A model generated the notes under the pieces. That model was given only the letters and a program-made list of their open reading frames with translations. It ran no database searches and was not told the DNA's origin. A stretch of DNA of 64,000 nucleotides from contig NZ_VFOZ01000001.1 in NCBI RefSeq assembly GCF_006716425.1, positions 248,001-312,000 on the forward strand. The letters run 5' to 3'. The stretch is from Actinoallomurus bryophytorum (GTDB lineage: Bacteria > Actinomycetota > Actinomycetes > Streptosporangiales > Streptosporangiaceae). This document shows, one piece after another, positions 48,885 to 57,407 of the stretch; the stretch's first letter is position 1; each line of letters begins with the position of its first letter. The position numbers and the translations under genes were made by a program.

Positions 48885-49435
48885 GTCGCACAGCGATCCG
48901 CCAGGCCGCAGCGCATGCCCAGGACACGCAGTGCGGGGCCCGAAGGGCAAGGTCGGCGGCCCGTCCCAGAGGACGGGGGTGGTCGCAACTGCCAGGCCGC
49001 AGCCCGCAGCCCGCCCCCCGCCACAATCCGGCCCGAAGGGCAGGTGGCCCGCCCCAGCCGGAAGGCGAGGCGGTCACACAGCAACCCGCCAAGCCGGAGC
49101 GCACGCCCGCGCCACACAGTCCGGCCAGAAGGCCCGGCGGCCGGCCCCGGCCCGGAACCCAGGGCCGCCACACAGCAACCCGCCAAGCCACAGCGCACGC
49201 CCACGCCACACAGTCCGGCCCGGCGGGCAGGCGGCCGATCATGGCCCGGAAGGCGGGGCGGTCACACAACAACCCGGCAGGCCGCAACGCACGCCCACGC
49301 CACACAGTCCGGCCAGAAGGGCAGGCGGCCGACCCCGGCCCGGAACCCAGGGCCACCACACACCAACCCGCCAAACCACAGCGCACGCCCACGCCACGCA
49401 AGCCGGTCCGACGGGCAGGCCGGCCCTGGGGTGAG
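48885..49435 (+). repeat. 94-bp tandem repeat, about six units
   Basis: CACACAGCAACCC or a close variant starts at 49075, 49169, 49263 and 49357, exactly 94 bp apart. Weaker copies lie at about 48888 and 48982. Each unit includes CGCACGCCCACGCCACACAG, TCCGGCC and GGGCAGGCGGCC. Copies are more degraded on the left. No coding role is visible; the array runs right up to the TetR stop at 49436. Confidence 0.8.
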
Positions 49436-50056
49436 TCAGTTCGTACCGATGCCGGCGAGGAGGGCGTCGATCACTTTGCCCGGGAAGTCGTCCGGCACCG
49501 GGCCCGCGCCCCAGGCGCGGGCGCGGTGGGCGACCGCGCCCATGATGAGCCAGAGCGTCACCTCGACGTCGAGGTCCGCTCTCAGCTCGCCCGACTCGAT
49601 GCCGCGGCGCAGCACCCGGCGGATGACGTCGCGGCGCGGTTCGATGACCTCGCGGTTGAAGCGGGCGATCAGCTCCGGGTACCGCTCGGCCCCGCTCATG
49701 ATGCTCCAGTAGCAGTCGAGCCGCTTCTTGTCGCTCTTGTCCGTCATGAAGGCCCGTGCGATGGCGACGAGGTCGTCCCGTACCGAGTCGCCGACCGGTA
49801 CGGGGAACGGCTCCTTCAGCGCGGCCAGGGCGTCGATGATCAGCGCTTCCTTGTTGGGCCAGCGCCGGTAGATCGTCGTCTTGCCGACGGCCGCTCGTGC
49901 GGCGACGGCTTCGATCGAGACGCCGGCCACGCCGCCCTCCTCGGCGAGCAGGTCGACCGTCGCTTCGATGATCGCCCTGTCCGCGCGCTCACTGCGGGGG
50001 CGTCCGGGTGGACGCACGGTGAGCTTCGTGACCGGTCCGTCACTCGTCTGAGTCAT
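49436..50056 (-). CDS. TetR-family regulator
   Basis: The protein is 206 aa from ATG 50056. HTH: RSERADRAIIEATVDLLAEE, GVSIEAVAARAAVGKTTIYR, RWPNKEALIIDAL. The C-terminal domain is of the TetR_C type seen in efflux regulators (FNREVIEPRRDVIRRVLRRG; VTLWLIMGAVAHRAR). It is 14 bp downstream of the DHA2 exporter gene in the same direction, so it is probably its co-transcribed repressor; a dyad before the exporter (51652-51672) is a candidate site. The array of 94-bp repeats begins right after its stop. Confidence 0.85.
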   Translation of the reverse strand: MTQTSDGPVTKLTVRPPGRPRSERADRAIIEATVDLLAEEGGVAGVSIEAVAARAAVGKTTIYRRWPNKEALIIDALAALKEPFPVPVGDSVRDDLVAIARAFMTDKSDKKRLDCYWSIMSGAERYPELIARFNREVIEPRRDVIRRVLRRGIESGELRADLDVEVTLWLIMGAVAHRARAWGAGPVPDDFPGKVIDALLAGIGTN

Positions 50057-50070
50057 CGCGGTTCACCGTC

Positions 50071-51630
50071 TCACACCTCGATGTGCTCTGGCTGCGAGGC
50101 GGACGGCTCCAGGACCTCATCGGACCCTTTTCCCGGCATCCACTTGAGTACGACGAAGACGCCGAGCAGGGCGACCGCGGATGAGATCGCCGAGGTCACA
50201 TGCATGGCGTGCACGAACGACTGGTGTGCGGGGGCGAGGATCGTCCGGCCGGCCGGGCCGAGCCTTTCGGCCACTCCCCCGGTGGCGCCGATCGACTCCC
50301 CCGCGGCGTCGCGCAGCTTCGCGGGCAGGGCCGCCAGGTGCGGCTTCATGTCGGACCGGTAGATCGAGGAGACCAGTGAGCCGAGTACGGCGACGCCGAG
50401 CGCGATCGCGACCTGACGGGCGATGTTGTTGATCGCCGATCCGGATCCCGCCTGTTCGCGTGGCAGTACCGCCATGACCGCGGTGGTGGCCGGCGGCATG
50501 ACCATGCCCATTCCGGCGCCCTGGACGAAGAACGTGACCTCGAGCAGCCAGATCGGGCTGTCCACGGTGGCGGTCAGGTGGTAGCTCAGCAGGGCGAGCG
50601 CGACCATGAACAGCCCGGTCGCGGCCACTCGCCGGGCCCCGAAGCGCGCGACGAACGTGGCGCTGCGCGGTGCGACGAGCAGCTGCCCCACCGCCAGCGG
50701 CAGGGACAGCAGGCCCGCGCGCAGTGGGCTGAAGCCGCGGACGCTCTGCAGGTACAGCGAGATGAACAGGACGACGCCGCCGAGCGCGAAGAAGACGAGT
50801 CCGATCGCGCCGACCGACGCCGACAGGCGGCCGTCGCGGAACAGCCTGACGTTCAGCGACGGGTGTTCGATGCGCGACTCGTACCAGACGAACGCGCCGA
50901 GGAGCACGATGCCGGCGATGACCGCGCCGTACACCTGCGGGGCGGTGACGGTGGCCTTCTCTCCGCCCTCGATGATCCCGTAGGTCAGCAGCACCAGACC
51001 GGCGATCGACAGCAGCACGCCGCCGAAGTCGATCTTCATGTGCCGTCCGCGGGACTCGGGGACGAGCAGGGAGACGGCGATCACTCCGACCACGACGATC
51101 GGGACGTTGATCAGGAAGACCGAACCCCACCAGAAGTGGTCGAGCAGCAGCCCGCCGGTGATCGGCCCGATCGCGATCCCGATGCCGACCGCCCCGGCCC
51201 AGATGCCGATGGCGCGGCCCCGCTCCTCGGGCTCGAAGACGTTGGCGATGATCGACAGCGTCTGCGGCATGACCGCCGCGCCGCCGAGGCCCATTGCCGC
51301 GCGGGCCAGGATGAGCTGGCCGGGCGTCTGGGCGTACGAGGAGACCAGGGACGACAGGCCGAACATCACCATGCCGATGACCAGCATGCGCCGGTGGCCG
51401 ATCCGGTCGCCCAGGACGCCGAAGGTGAACAGCAGGCCCGCGAAGACGAGCGTGTAGGCGTTGATCGCCCACTCGAGCTGCCCCTGCGAGGCGCCCAGGC
51501 CCTGTCGCGGATCCGCGATGGTCTTCAGGGCGACGTTGAGCACGGTGTTGTCGAGGACGATGACAAGAAGGCAGATGACCAGGACGTACAGGATCGTCCA
51601 ACGCCTCTTGTGGATGGTCTGCGGATCCAT
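50071..51630 (-). CDS. MFS drug exporter, DHA2 family
   Basis: The protein is 519 aa from ATG 51630 with fourteen helices: [20 protein letters not shown] in helix 1, [20 protein letters not shown], and the motif C region [20 protein letters not shown]. It ends with a hydrophilic tail. The family exports varied drugs. It forms an operon with the TetR gene at 49436. A 6-bp-arm dyad lies just before the start. It is about the same size as the exporter at 26527 but from another branch. Confidence 0.88.
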   Translation of the reverse strand: MDPQTIHKRRWTILYVLVICLLVIVLDNTVLNVALKTIADPRQGLGASQGQLEWAINAYTLVFAGLLFTFGVLGDRIGHRRMLVIGMVMFGLSSLVSSYAQTPGQLILARAAMGLGGAAVMPQTLSIIANVFEPEERGRAIGIWAGAVGIGIAIGPITGGLLLDHFWWGSVFLINVPIVVVGVIAVSLLVPESRGRHMKIDFGGVLLSIAGLVLLTYGIIEGGEKATVTAPQVYGAVIAGIVLLGAFVWYESRIEHPSLNVRLFRDGRLSASVGAIGLVFFALGGVVLFISLYLQSVRGFSPLRAGLLSLPLAVGQLLVAPRSATFVARFGARRVAATGLFMVALALLSYHLTATVDSPIWLLEVTFFVQGAGMGMVMPPATTAVMAVLPREQAGSGSAINNIARQVAIALGVAVLGSLVSSIYRSDMKPHLAALPAKLRDAAGESIGATGGVAERLGPAGRTILAPAHQSFVHAMHVTSAISSAVALLGVFVVLKWMPGKGSDEVLEPSASQPEHIEV

Positions 51631-51651
51631 GTAGACCCTTCACGGTATATC

Positions 51652-51672
51652 GATACGATGCTGTTGCGTATC
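51652..51672. promoter_or_regulatory. dyad upstream of the DHA2/TetR operon
   Basis: GATACG (51652-51657), nine bases, CGTATC (51667-51672). A second small palindrome TATCGATA overlaps its left arm. It sits 22 bp before the exporter start, where a TetR operator would be expected. Confidence 0.5.
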
Positions 51673-51828
51673 AGAACACCTCCGGCCATGGATCTCTTCC
51701 CGGCAATACGCGACGATCCCGTTTCGTTACTCGACCCGAAATTTCGGGGCTGTTCGCGCCGTTACGTCCGTGAAATCATCGGTGACGTCCGGGGACGCCA
51801 GAGCGGCGCCTCGAGGCTGGAGGTATCG

Positions 51829-52674
51829 ATGTCTGCATCTCAGAGTCAGCCGACCGCGCTCTACGGCGGCGGCCAGACCGGACGCCGCGTGACCGTACGC
51901 GACCTCGCGACGGCAAAGGAACGCGGCGAGAAGTGGCCCATGCTCACCGCGTACGACGCGCTGACCGCGCGGGTGTTCGACGACGCCGGGATTCCGGTCC
52001 TGCTCGTCGGCGACTCCGGGGGCATGGTGGTCCTGGGCTACGACTCCACGATCCCGGTGACCGTCGACGAACTGCTCCCGCTCACCGCCGCCGTCGTACG
52101 CGGCACGTCGCGCGCGCTGGTCGTCGCGGACATGCCGTTCGGCTCGTACCAGACCGGCCCGGAGGAGGCGCTGCGCAACGCGGCGCGTTTCCTCAAGGAG
52201 GCCGGCGCCCACGCGGTCAAGCTCGAGGGCGGCGAGCGCGTGCTCCCGCAGGTCGAGACACTGGTCGCGGCCGGCATCCCGGTCATGGCCCACCTCGGCC
52301 TCACGCCCCAGTCGGTGAACGCCTTCGGCGGCTACCGGGTCCAGGGGCGCGGCGAGGCGGGCGAACGCCTGATGTCCGACGCCAAGGCCATGGAGGCGGC
52401 GGGCGCGTTCTCGCTCGTGCTCGAGTGCGTGCCGGCGGAACTCGCCGAGCGGGTGACCCACGCGCTGTCGATCCCGGTCATCGGCATCGGGGCCGGGTCC
52501 GGCACCGACGCCCAGGTGCTCGTCTGGCAGGACATGGCCGGGCTCACGCCGCAGACCGCCAAGTTCGTCAAGCGGTACGCCGACGTGGCCGGGGTGCTGC
52601 GCTCCGCCGTCGAGGAGTACGCCGCCGACGTCGTGTCCGGCGCGTTCCCGGCCGAAGAGCACTCCTACCGCTGA
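51829..52674 (+). CDS. panB: 3-methyl-2-oxobutanoate hydroxymethyltransferase
   Basis: The protein is 281 aa from ATG 51829 with CTGGAGG upstream. PanB signatures: [40 protein letters not shown] (metal Asp), [31 protein letters not shown] and [20 protein letters not shown]. It transfers a hydroxymethyl group from methylene-tetrahydrofolate to ketoisovalerate, the first step to pantothenate and CoA. A panE-like reductase for the next step is at 55756-56706 on the other strand. A 12-bp hairpin follows the stop. Confidence 0.93.
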   Translation: MSASQSQPTALYGGGQTGRRVTVRDLATAKERGEKWPMLTAYDALTARVFDDAGIPVLLVGDSGGMVVLGYDSTIPVTVDELLPLTAAVVRGTSRALVVADMPFGSYQTGPEEALRNAARFLKEAGAHAVKLEGGERVLPQVETLVAAGIPVMAHLGLTPQSVNAFGGYRVQGRGEAGERLMSDAKAMEAAGAFSLVLECVPAELAERVTHALSIPVIGIGAGSGTDAQVLVWQDMAGLTPQTAKFVKRYADVAGVLRSAVEEYAADVVSGAFPAEEHSYR

Positions 52675-52690
52675 GTCGGCCGCCCGCGAA

Positions 52691-52732
52691 CCGTGATCAT
52701 GCAATAGGTTGCGGTGTATCGCATGATCACGG
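52691..52732 (+). terminator. 12-bp perfect hairpin after panB
   Basis: CCGTGATCATGC (52691-52702) pairs with GCATGATCACGG (52721-52732), loop of 18 nt. No T tract. It may end the panB message or be an operator for the following gene, 46 bp downstream. Confidence 0.55.
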
Positions 52733-52777
52733 AGCGGACGCTTCGGCGCCGCACGACGCCGGAGGACGCACGCCGAC

Positions 52778-53812
52778 ATGACCCTCTCCCCGGGGCCGCC
52801 ACCTTGGCCGATTCCGCCGTCGTGGACCGTCACGACCCCGTCGGCGGCGACCGGGCCGCCGCCTCCGGCGGAGCCGGTGACGCCGCCGTCCGGCCCACCG
52901 CACCGGACCGTCGCTCTGCTCGCCCCGGACGACGCCGGCGTACGTGACGTCCTCGGCGCCGTACCGGGAGTGCGGGTGGACGCGAGGTCGATACCCGCCC
53001 CTGCCCCGGGCTTCGCCGGCGTACGTGACCTGGCGGACGCCGCGGCGCGCGCGCTGAGCGAGGGCGCGGACGGCGTCGTGATCGTGGCGGGCACGGAGGC
53101 GCCGGACGAGACGGCATGGGCACTGGACCTGCTGCACCCCGGCGACGCGCCTCTTGTGCTCGCCGCCAACCCCGACCACACCACGGACGTCGCGGACGCG
53201 ATCAGCGTCGCGGCCGCCGCGCCGTACCGCGCCGGCTGCCTGCTCGTCACACGCGGCGAGATCCACGCGGCACGGCACGTCCGCCGCATCGGCACCGACG
53301 CGCTCGTTCTGGCCTCGCCCGGTGCCGGTCCGATGGGACACGTGACCGCCGGAGTGGTACGCCTGGCATGGCGCCCGCCGGAGCGGCTGACGTTGCGCGG
53401 CGGCACCGACGGCACCGCTGGAGGCACCGCTGGAGGCACCGCTGGAGGCACCAATGGTGGCACCCACGGCGGGCCCGGCGGAGGCTCTCCGCGTGTCGGC
53501 CTGCACACCGTGACCCTGGGCGACGACGGTGAGCTGCTCGGCGCCCTGGCCGAACGCTGTGACGGCCTGATCGTGACGGCCACCGCGACGGGCGGCGTGC
53601 CGCCCGAGGCCGCGGGCGCCCTCGCCGGGGCGTCGGCGCGCATCCCGGTCGTGCTCGTCTCCCCCATCGCCCACAGCTCGCTACCGGTGACCAGGCTGGA
53701 CCCGCTGAAGGCCCGTGTGCTGATGCACCTGCTCCTCGCCGCGGGCCGGGACCGCGATGCCGTCATCGCCGCCTTCGCGGCCGCCGAGCGGCCCGGCCCG
53801 GCACAGCTCTAG
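52778..53812 (+). CDS. asparaginase-like protein with a Gly/Thr repeat linker
   Basis: The protein is 344 aa from ATG 52778 (GGAGG at 52761). After a Pro-rich N-terminus, residues 45-200 follow the asparaginase fold: VVIVAGTEAPDETAWALDLL in place of the T-D-(T/E) active segment, GEIHAARHVRRIGTDALVLA, then SPGAGPMGHV. The first catalytic motif (T-G-G-T) is missing. A linker of GGT-repeats (about 208-235) is encoded by 12-bp repeats. The C-terminal domain (about 240-330) is the second asparaginase lobe. It may be a non-catalytic or altered enzyme. Its TAG stop lies in the CTAG that borders MITE copy B. Confidence 0.6.
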   Translation: MTLSPGPPPWPIPPSWTVTTPSAATGPPPPAEPVTPPSGPPHRTVALLAPDDAGVRDVLGAVPGVRVDARSIPAPAPGFAGVRDLADAAARALSEGADGVVIVAGTEAPDETAWALDLLHPGDAPLVLAANPDHTTDVADAISVAAAAPYRAGCLLVTRGEIHAARHVRRIGTDALVLASPGAGPMGHVTAGVVRLAWRPPERLTLRGGTDGTAGGTAGGTAGGTNGGTHGGPGGGSPRVGLHTVTLGDDGELLGALAERCDGLIVTATATGGVPPEAAGALAGASARIPVVLVSPIAHSSLPVTRLDPLKARVLMHLLLAAGRDRDAVIAAFAAAERPGPAQL

Positions 53813-54069
53813 GCCTGTCTCGAAGTCCCAGCTCTGGGACCCGCCCCGTCGTGGAGCCCACCCGTCGTGGAGCCCACCCGTCGTGGAGCCCACCCGTCGT
53901 GGATCCCACCCGCCCGGGGGTGCCATCCCACTCTCATTGTCCAGCCAGAACAACGGCGGGCGGAAGTAGAGCGGGGTTCTGTGGATAACCTCGGGCGGCG
54001 CCGCCCAAGCGCCGCCCACGCGCCACCCAAGCGGCGCCACACGGCAACGGCATGACCTTGGGACAGGCC
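53813..54069 (-). mobile_element. MITE-like element, copy B (inverted relative to A)
   Basis: This ~257-bp non-coding element is bordered by CTAG at 53809-53812 and at 54070-54073. Its ends are GCCTGTCTCGAAG at the left and CTTGGGACAGGCC at the right, which form terminal inverted repeats (CCTGTC(T/C)C(G/A)AAG). It holds four 16-bp units CCGTCGTGGAGCCCAC and the core shared with copy A in reverse, including TGTGGATAA (53980-53988), a DnaA-box-like word. An IS5-family element lies directly next to it, sharing the CTAG. Confidence 0.75.
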
Positions 54070-54082
54070 CTAGAGCCTGTCC

Positions 54083-54703
54083 TCAAAGCCATATGAGCAG
54101 GGTGGCCAGGTCGATCATCCCTTGGTAGGACTGGGCGGTCTTGTCATAGCGGGTGGCGATGGCGCGGTACTGCTTGAGGCGGCCGAAGCAGCGTTCGACG
54201 ACGTTGCGCCGGCGGTAGACGCGGGGGTCGAAGGCGGGTGGCCGGCCCCCTTGTGAGCCGCGGCGCCGACGGCCGGCTTGCTGGTCGACTCGTTCGGGGA
54301 TGGTCGCAGCGATACCACGGCGGCGCAGGTAGGCGCGGATCGCGCGGGAGCTGTAACCCTTATCGGCGATCACCCGCACCGGACGCCGCCAAGGCCGCCC
54401 GGGCCGCTGCGCGGGGTGACGGCGGATGCAGATCCCGGCCATCACCTGCTCGAACATGGTGCAGTCATTGACGTTCCCGCCCGTCAGCACGACCGACAGG
54501 GGCCGACCGTGACCATCACAGGCAAGATGGATCTTTGTCGTGACACCGCCCCGGGACCGGCCGATAGCATGATCAACTGGTTCGGCCTGCCCGACCGGCG
54601 ATTGTGCCCCCTGTGCGGCCGGCCGCCAGACGACGGGCTCCGGCGGCGTGCTGATGGGCCCGCACGATGGAGGAATCCACCGACACCTCCCGGTCCAGTT
54701 CAT
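54083..54703 (-). CDS. IS5-family transposase, OrfB (catalytic part)
   Basis: The open frame of about 206 codons has no proper start of its own. It contains the later part of the DDE transposase: HAIGRSRGGVTTKIHLACDG, VIADKGYSSRAIRAYLRRRG (second Asp) and RNVVERCFGRLKQYRAIATR, then YDK (Glu). The first Asp is in OrfA. It lies +1 relative to OrfA, with overlap 54573-54703. The likely shift point is the C-A-GGGGG-C run. Either a programmed frameshift makes the full protein or the copy is broken by an indel. Confidence 0.8.
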   Translation of the reverse strand: MNWTGRCRWIPPSCGPISTPPEPVVWRPAAQGAQSPVGQAEPVDHAIGRSRGGVTTKIHLACDGHGRPLSVVLTGGNVNDCTMFEQVMAGICIRRHPAQRPGRPWRRPVRVIADKGYSSRAIRAYLRRRGIAATIPERVDQQAGRRRRGSQGGRPPAFDPRVYRRRNVVERCFGRLKQYRAIATRYDKTAQSYQGMIDLATLLIWL

Positions 54704-54971
54704 CGATCGCCTCGGCGATCACCTGCGCCTTAGAGACCAGCATCGTGAGCGTGCCGTTACGAGACCAGCGCCAAAACCGGTTGTAGACCGTCTTCCACGG
54801 CCCGTACCGCTCCGGCAGATCCCGCCAGGCCACCCCGGTCTTGGCCTTGAACAACATCCCATTGATCACCCGCCGGTCATCCACCCGCGGCCGCCCAGCA
54901 GCACCCGAAACAGGCAGCAACGGCTCAATCACCTGCCACTGCTCATCACTCAACTCATGCCTACGCACCAC
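54573..54971 (-). CDS. IS5-family transposase, OrfA (N-terminal part)
   Basis: The protein is 132 aa from ATG 54971: MVRRHELSDEQWQVIEPLLP, the DUF4096 insertion-domain start, GRPRVDDRRVINGMLFKAKT, GVAWRDLPERYGPWKTVYNR, then VSVDSSIVRAHQHAAGARR with the first catalytic Asp. After ARR the reading moves into the other frame in intact relatives. The last ~25 residues of this ORF (LAAGRTGGTIAGRAGRTS) are then out of family. See OrfB for the frameshift. Confidence 0.8.
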   Translation of the reverse strand: MVRRHELSDEQWQVIEPLLPVSGAAGRPRVDDRRVINGMLFKAKTGVAWRDLPERYGPWKTVYNRFWRWSRNGTLTMLVSKAQVIAEAIDELDREVSVDSSIVRAHQHAAGARRLAAGRTGGTIAGRAGRTS

Positions 54972-55018
54972 AAACCAAGATCAAACCAGACCAACCCAGC
55001 CAGCTTTGAGGACACGCC

Positions 55019-55759
55019 CTAGCCCGAAATGGCCAGTGACGCGGTGAGCACCTCGCGCGCCTCCGTGAGAGAGGGGCCGTACCACTCCAGGTGACGCCCG
55101 CTCACCAGCGCCACCGGCAGGTCCGGAAACGCCTCCGGGCCGTCGGCGGCGCCGAACGCGTACGGCTCGTCGGGCAGGATGACCACGTCCGGGCGGTGGT
55201 GGAGCATCCGCTCCACCGGCACCTTCGGGTACCGCTCGGCGTCGCCGGCGTACAGGTTCGCGACGCCGAGCCGCGCCAGAACGTCGCCGGCGAAGGTCTC
55301 GCGCCCCAGCACCATCCAGGGCCGCCGCCAGATCGGGACGACCGCCGTACGCGACGCCGGCGGCGGCGACTCCAGGACGTCCGCCCAGGCCGCGCGAGCG
55401 CCGGCCAGCCAGGACGGCTCGTCAAGGCCGCACGCGGCCAGCATCGCGCCCAGGCCGGTCAGCGCCTCGGGCAGGGTGCGGATGACCGTCACCCAGACCG
55501 GGATCCCGGCCGCGCGCAGGATCTCCAGGTCGGCCGGGCGGTTCTCCTCGAAGTTGGCCACGACCAGGTCAGGCTCCAGCGCGATGATCCGGTCCGTGTC
55601 GGGGTTCTTGGTGCCCCGCACCCGTACGACGTCCAGCCCGGCCGGGTGCGTGCACCAGTCGGTGGCACCGGCCAGGAGCCCCGGCGCGGTCGTGGCGATC
55701 GCCTCGGTCAGCGACGGCACGAGCGACACGACGCGCCGCACGCGCCCGGGCGGGCTCAC
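55019..55759 (-). CDS. BtuF-like metal/cobalamin-binding protein, no signal peptide
   Basis: The protein is 246 aa from GTG 55759, overlapping the panE-like stop (GTGA). It has a type III binding-protein fold with helical backbone: RVVSLVPSLTEAIATTAPGL, TDWCTHPAGLDVVRVRGTKN, PDLVVANFEENRPADLEILR, then YPKVPVERMLHHRPDVVILP. The family includes BtuF for vitamin B12. No export signal is visible, as is common for the cytosolic actinobacterial relatives of unknown role. Its TAG stop is in the CTAG bordering the IS. Confidence 0.75.
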   Translation of the reverse strand: MSPPGRVRRVVSLVPSLTEAIATTAPGLLAGATDWCTHPAGLDVVRVRGTKNPDTDRIIALEPDLVVANFEENRPADLEILRAAGIPVWVTVIRTLPEALTGLGAMLAACGLDEPSWLAGARAAWADVLESPPPASRTAVVPIWRRPWMVLGRETFAGDVLARLGVANLYAGDAERYPKVPVERMLHHRPDVVILPDEPYAFGAADGPEAFPDLPVALVSGRHLEWYGPSLTEAREVLTASLAISG

Positions 55760-56706
55760 GTCTCCAGGCGCGCGAGGAACTCCTCCGCCGTCATCAGGCC
55801 CGGGCTCAGGCCCTCGCGCGCCATCCGGTTCGCCAGGCTCCGCAGCAGCTCGTTCACGGGGGTCGGCACGCCGTGCTCGCGGCCGAGCAGGACGATCTCG
55901 CCGTTGAGGTAGTCGACCTCGATCGTGCCGGTGCCGCGCTGCAGGCTCTGGTGTGTCGAGCCGCCGAGCCGGTCGCGGCCACGGACCGGCCTGGCCCGCG
56001 CGAGCACGGTGACGCCGCGCTCGGCCTCGATGCCCGCCACGCGCAGGCAGGCGGCGCCCTCCTCGCGGGCCATGCGGGCGATCTCACGGCCGGCCTCGCC
56101 GGGGCCGATGACGGCCTCGACCGCGTTGCCGAGATTGGTCACCAGCTTGCCGTACTTGAAGCGCATGACGTCCGGGCGTACCTCCGCCTCGAACCCCGCG
56201 CCGGTGAACGCCTCGGCCAGCGCGACCGCGGTCGAGTCCTCACCGCGGGGGTACCGGCCGACGTCCAGCCGGCCGAAGACCGGTGCCATGTACGTCTCGA
56301 CGACGCCGGGTTCGAGGAAGGACGCCGGCAGCAGCACGCAGACGCCGTACACCTCGGGGAAGCGCCGCAGGGCGAGGCGTTCGTTCTCAACGCCGTTCTG
56401 CGCGGAGGCGATGACGACGTCCGGCGGGGCGACCGCGGACAGCTCGGTCAGGGCGGCCGCGGTGTCCTGCGTCTTCATGGCCAGGAGCACGACGTCGCCG
56501 CCCGCGAACTTCACCTCGGCGGGCCGGTCGGCGACCGGAACGGGCAGAGTGAGGCTCTCGTCGGGGGTCTCGAGCCGCAGTCCGCGGTCGCGGATCGCCT
56601 CGTAGTGCGCGCCGCGGGCGATGAGCGTGACGTCGTGCCCCTGCTGGAACAGCCGGGCGCCGATGACGCCGCCGATCGCGCCCGCCCCGTAGACGACGAA
56701 CCTCAT
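55756..56706 (-). CDS. panE: ketopantoate reductase-like (PanE/ApbA) oxidoreductase
   Basis: The protein is 316 aa from ATG 56706. The Rossmann motif is MRFVVYGAGAIGGVIGARLF. The family region is VLLAMKTQDTAAALTELSAV, IASAQNGVENERLALRRFPE, then the helical half with RFKYGKLVTNLGNAVEAVIG (active-site Lys) and GREHGVPTPVNELLRSLANR. It would reduce ketopantoate to pantoate with NADPH; panB is 3 kb away. ATGA and GTGA overlaps couple it to npdG upstream and the BtuF-like gene downstream. Related 2-keto acid reductases share the fold, so the substrate is not certain. Confidence 0.8.
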   Translation of the reverse strand: MRFVVYGAGAIGGVIGARLFQQGHDVTLIARGAHYEAIRDRGLRLETPDESLTLPVPVADRPAEVKFAGGDVVLLAMKTQDTAAALTELSAVAPPDVVIASAQNGVENERLALRRFPEVYGVCVLLPASFLEPGVVETYMAPVFGRLDVGRYPRGEDSTAVALAEAFTGAGFEAEVRPDVMRFKYGKLVTNLGNAVEAVIGPGEAGREIARMAREEGAACLRVAGIEAERGVTVLARARPVRGRDRLGGSTHQSLQRGTGTIEVDYLNGEIVLLGREHGVPTPVNELLRSLANRMAREGLSPGLMTAEEFLARLET

Positions 56707-57383
56707 ACGCCGGTCACCCGGACGCCCGCGTGCGTCTTGTAGCGCCGGTTGACAGAGATGAGGTTGGCGGTCAGGGCCTCGACCTGGTGCGCGTTGCGGA
56801 GCCGGCCACCGTACAGACCGCGCACCCCGGCGATCCGCGCGGCCAGCGCCTGCACGATCCCGGTGGCCTCGCGGTCCTCGCCGAGCACCAGCACGTCGAG
56901 CTCGACCTCGTCGACCTCGGGGTCGAGGAGGACGACCGCGGAGACGTGGTGGAAGGCGGCGACGACGGTGCTGCCGGTCAGCACGGCCGCCGCCTGCTGG
57001 GCGGCGCTGCCCTCCTCCACCGGCAGTGCGTAGGCGCCCTGCTTGTCGAAGCCGAGGGGGTTGACGCAGTCGACGACGATCTTGCCGGCGAGGTCGTCGC
57101 GCAGCGACTCGAGCAGCGCCTTGTGGCCGTCCCACGGCACGGCGACGATCACCACGTCGGCCTCGCGCGCGGCGACGGGGTTCTCCTCGCCGCGTGCGCT
57201 CAGCCCGTCGCCGAGGCTCTGGGCCGCCTGGTGGGCGCGGTCGGCGCTGCGCGAGCCGATGATGACGTGATGTCCGGCGAGCGCGAAGCGGCGGGCCAGG
57301 CCCTTGCCCTGGTCTCCGGTGCCGCCGAGGATCCCGATGGACAGGCCGCTGACGTCCGGTGGTTCAGCCTGCGATGTGGTCAT
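56703..57383 (-). CDS. npdG: NADPH-dependent F420 reductase
   Basis: The protein is 226 aa from ATG 57383. Its N-terminus binds NADPH (GLSIGILGGTGDQGKGLARR; HHVIIGSRSADRA). The rest matches actinobacterial Fno: DVVIVAVPWDGHKALLESLR, DCVNPLGFDKQGAYALPVEE, then VAAFHHVSAVVLLDPEVDEV, GVRGLYGGRLRNAHQVEALT. It moves hydride between NADPH and coenzyme F420 and so shows that this organism uses F420. It is the first gene of a three-gene operon with the panE-like and BtuF-like genes. Confidence 0.9.
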   Translation of the reverse strand: MTTSQAEPPDVSGLSIGILGGTGDQGKGLARRFALAGHHVIIGSRSADRAHQAAQSLGDGLSARGEENPVAAREADVVIVAVPWDGHKALLESLRDDLAGKIVVDCVNPLGFDKQGAYALPVEEGSAAQQAAAVLTGSTVVAAFHHVSAVVLLDPEVDEVELDVLVLGEDREATGIVQALAARIAGVRGLYGGRLRNAHQVEALTANLISVNRRYKTHAGVRVTGV

Positions 57384-57407
57384 GACAGCGATCCTGCCAG
57401 GGCCCGA

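Larger units (their letters stand above)
54074..55018 (-). mobile_element. IS5-family insertion sequence
   Basis: This is a 945-bp element with imperfect terminal inverted repeats: left AGCCTGTCCTCAAAGCC, right (complement) GGCGTGTCCTCAAAGCT. CTAG is present at both flanks (54070-54073 and 55019-55022), the YTAR-type target of many IS5 relatives; a TA duplication is also possible. Inside are two overlapping leftward frames for the transposase. It abuts MITE copy B on the left and the stop codon of the BtuF-like gene on the right. Confidence 0.85.

Noticed and set aside
48556-49434. Overlapping ORFs on both strands in the satellite region
   Set aside because: They only translate the 26-bp and 94-bp repeats; similar ORFs exist in several frames, so there is no selection for protein.
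48729-49435. CRISPR array
   Set aside because: The repeats are directly adjacent without unique spacers, and no cas gene is present.
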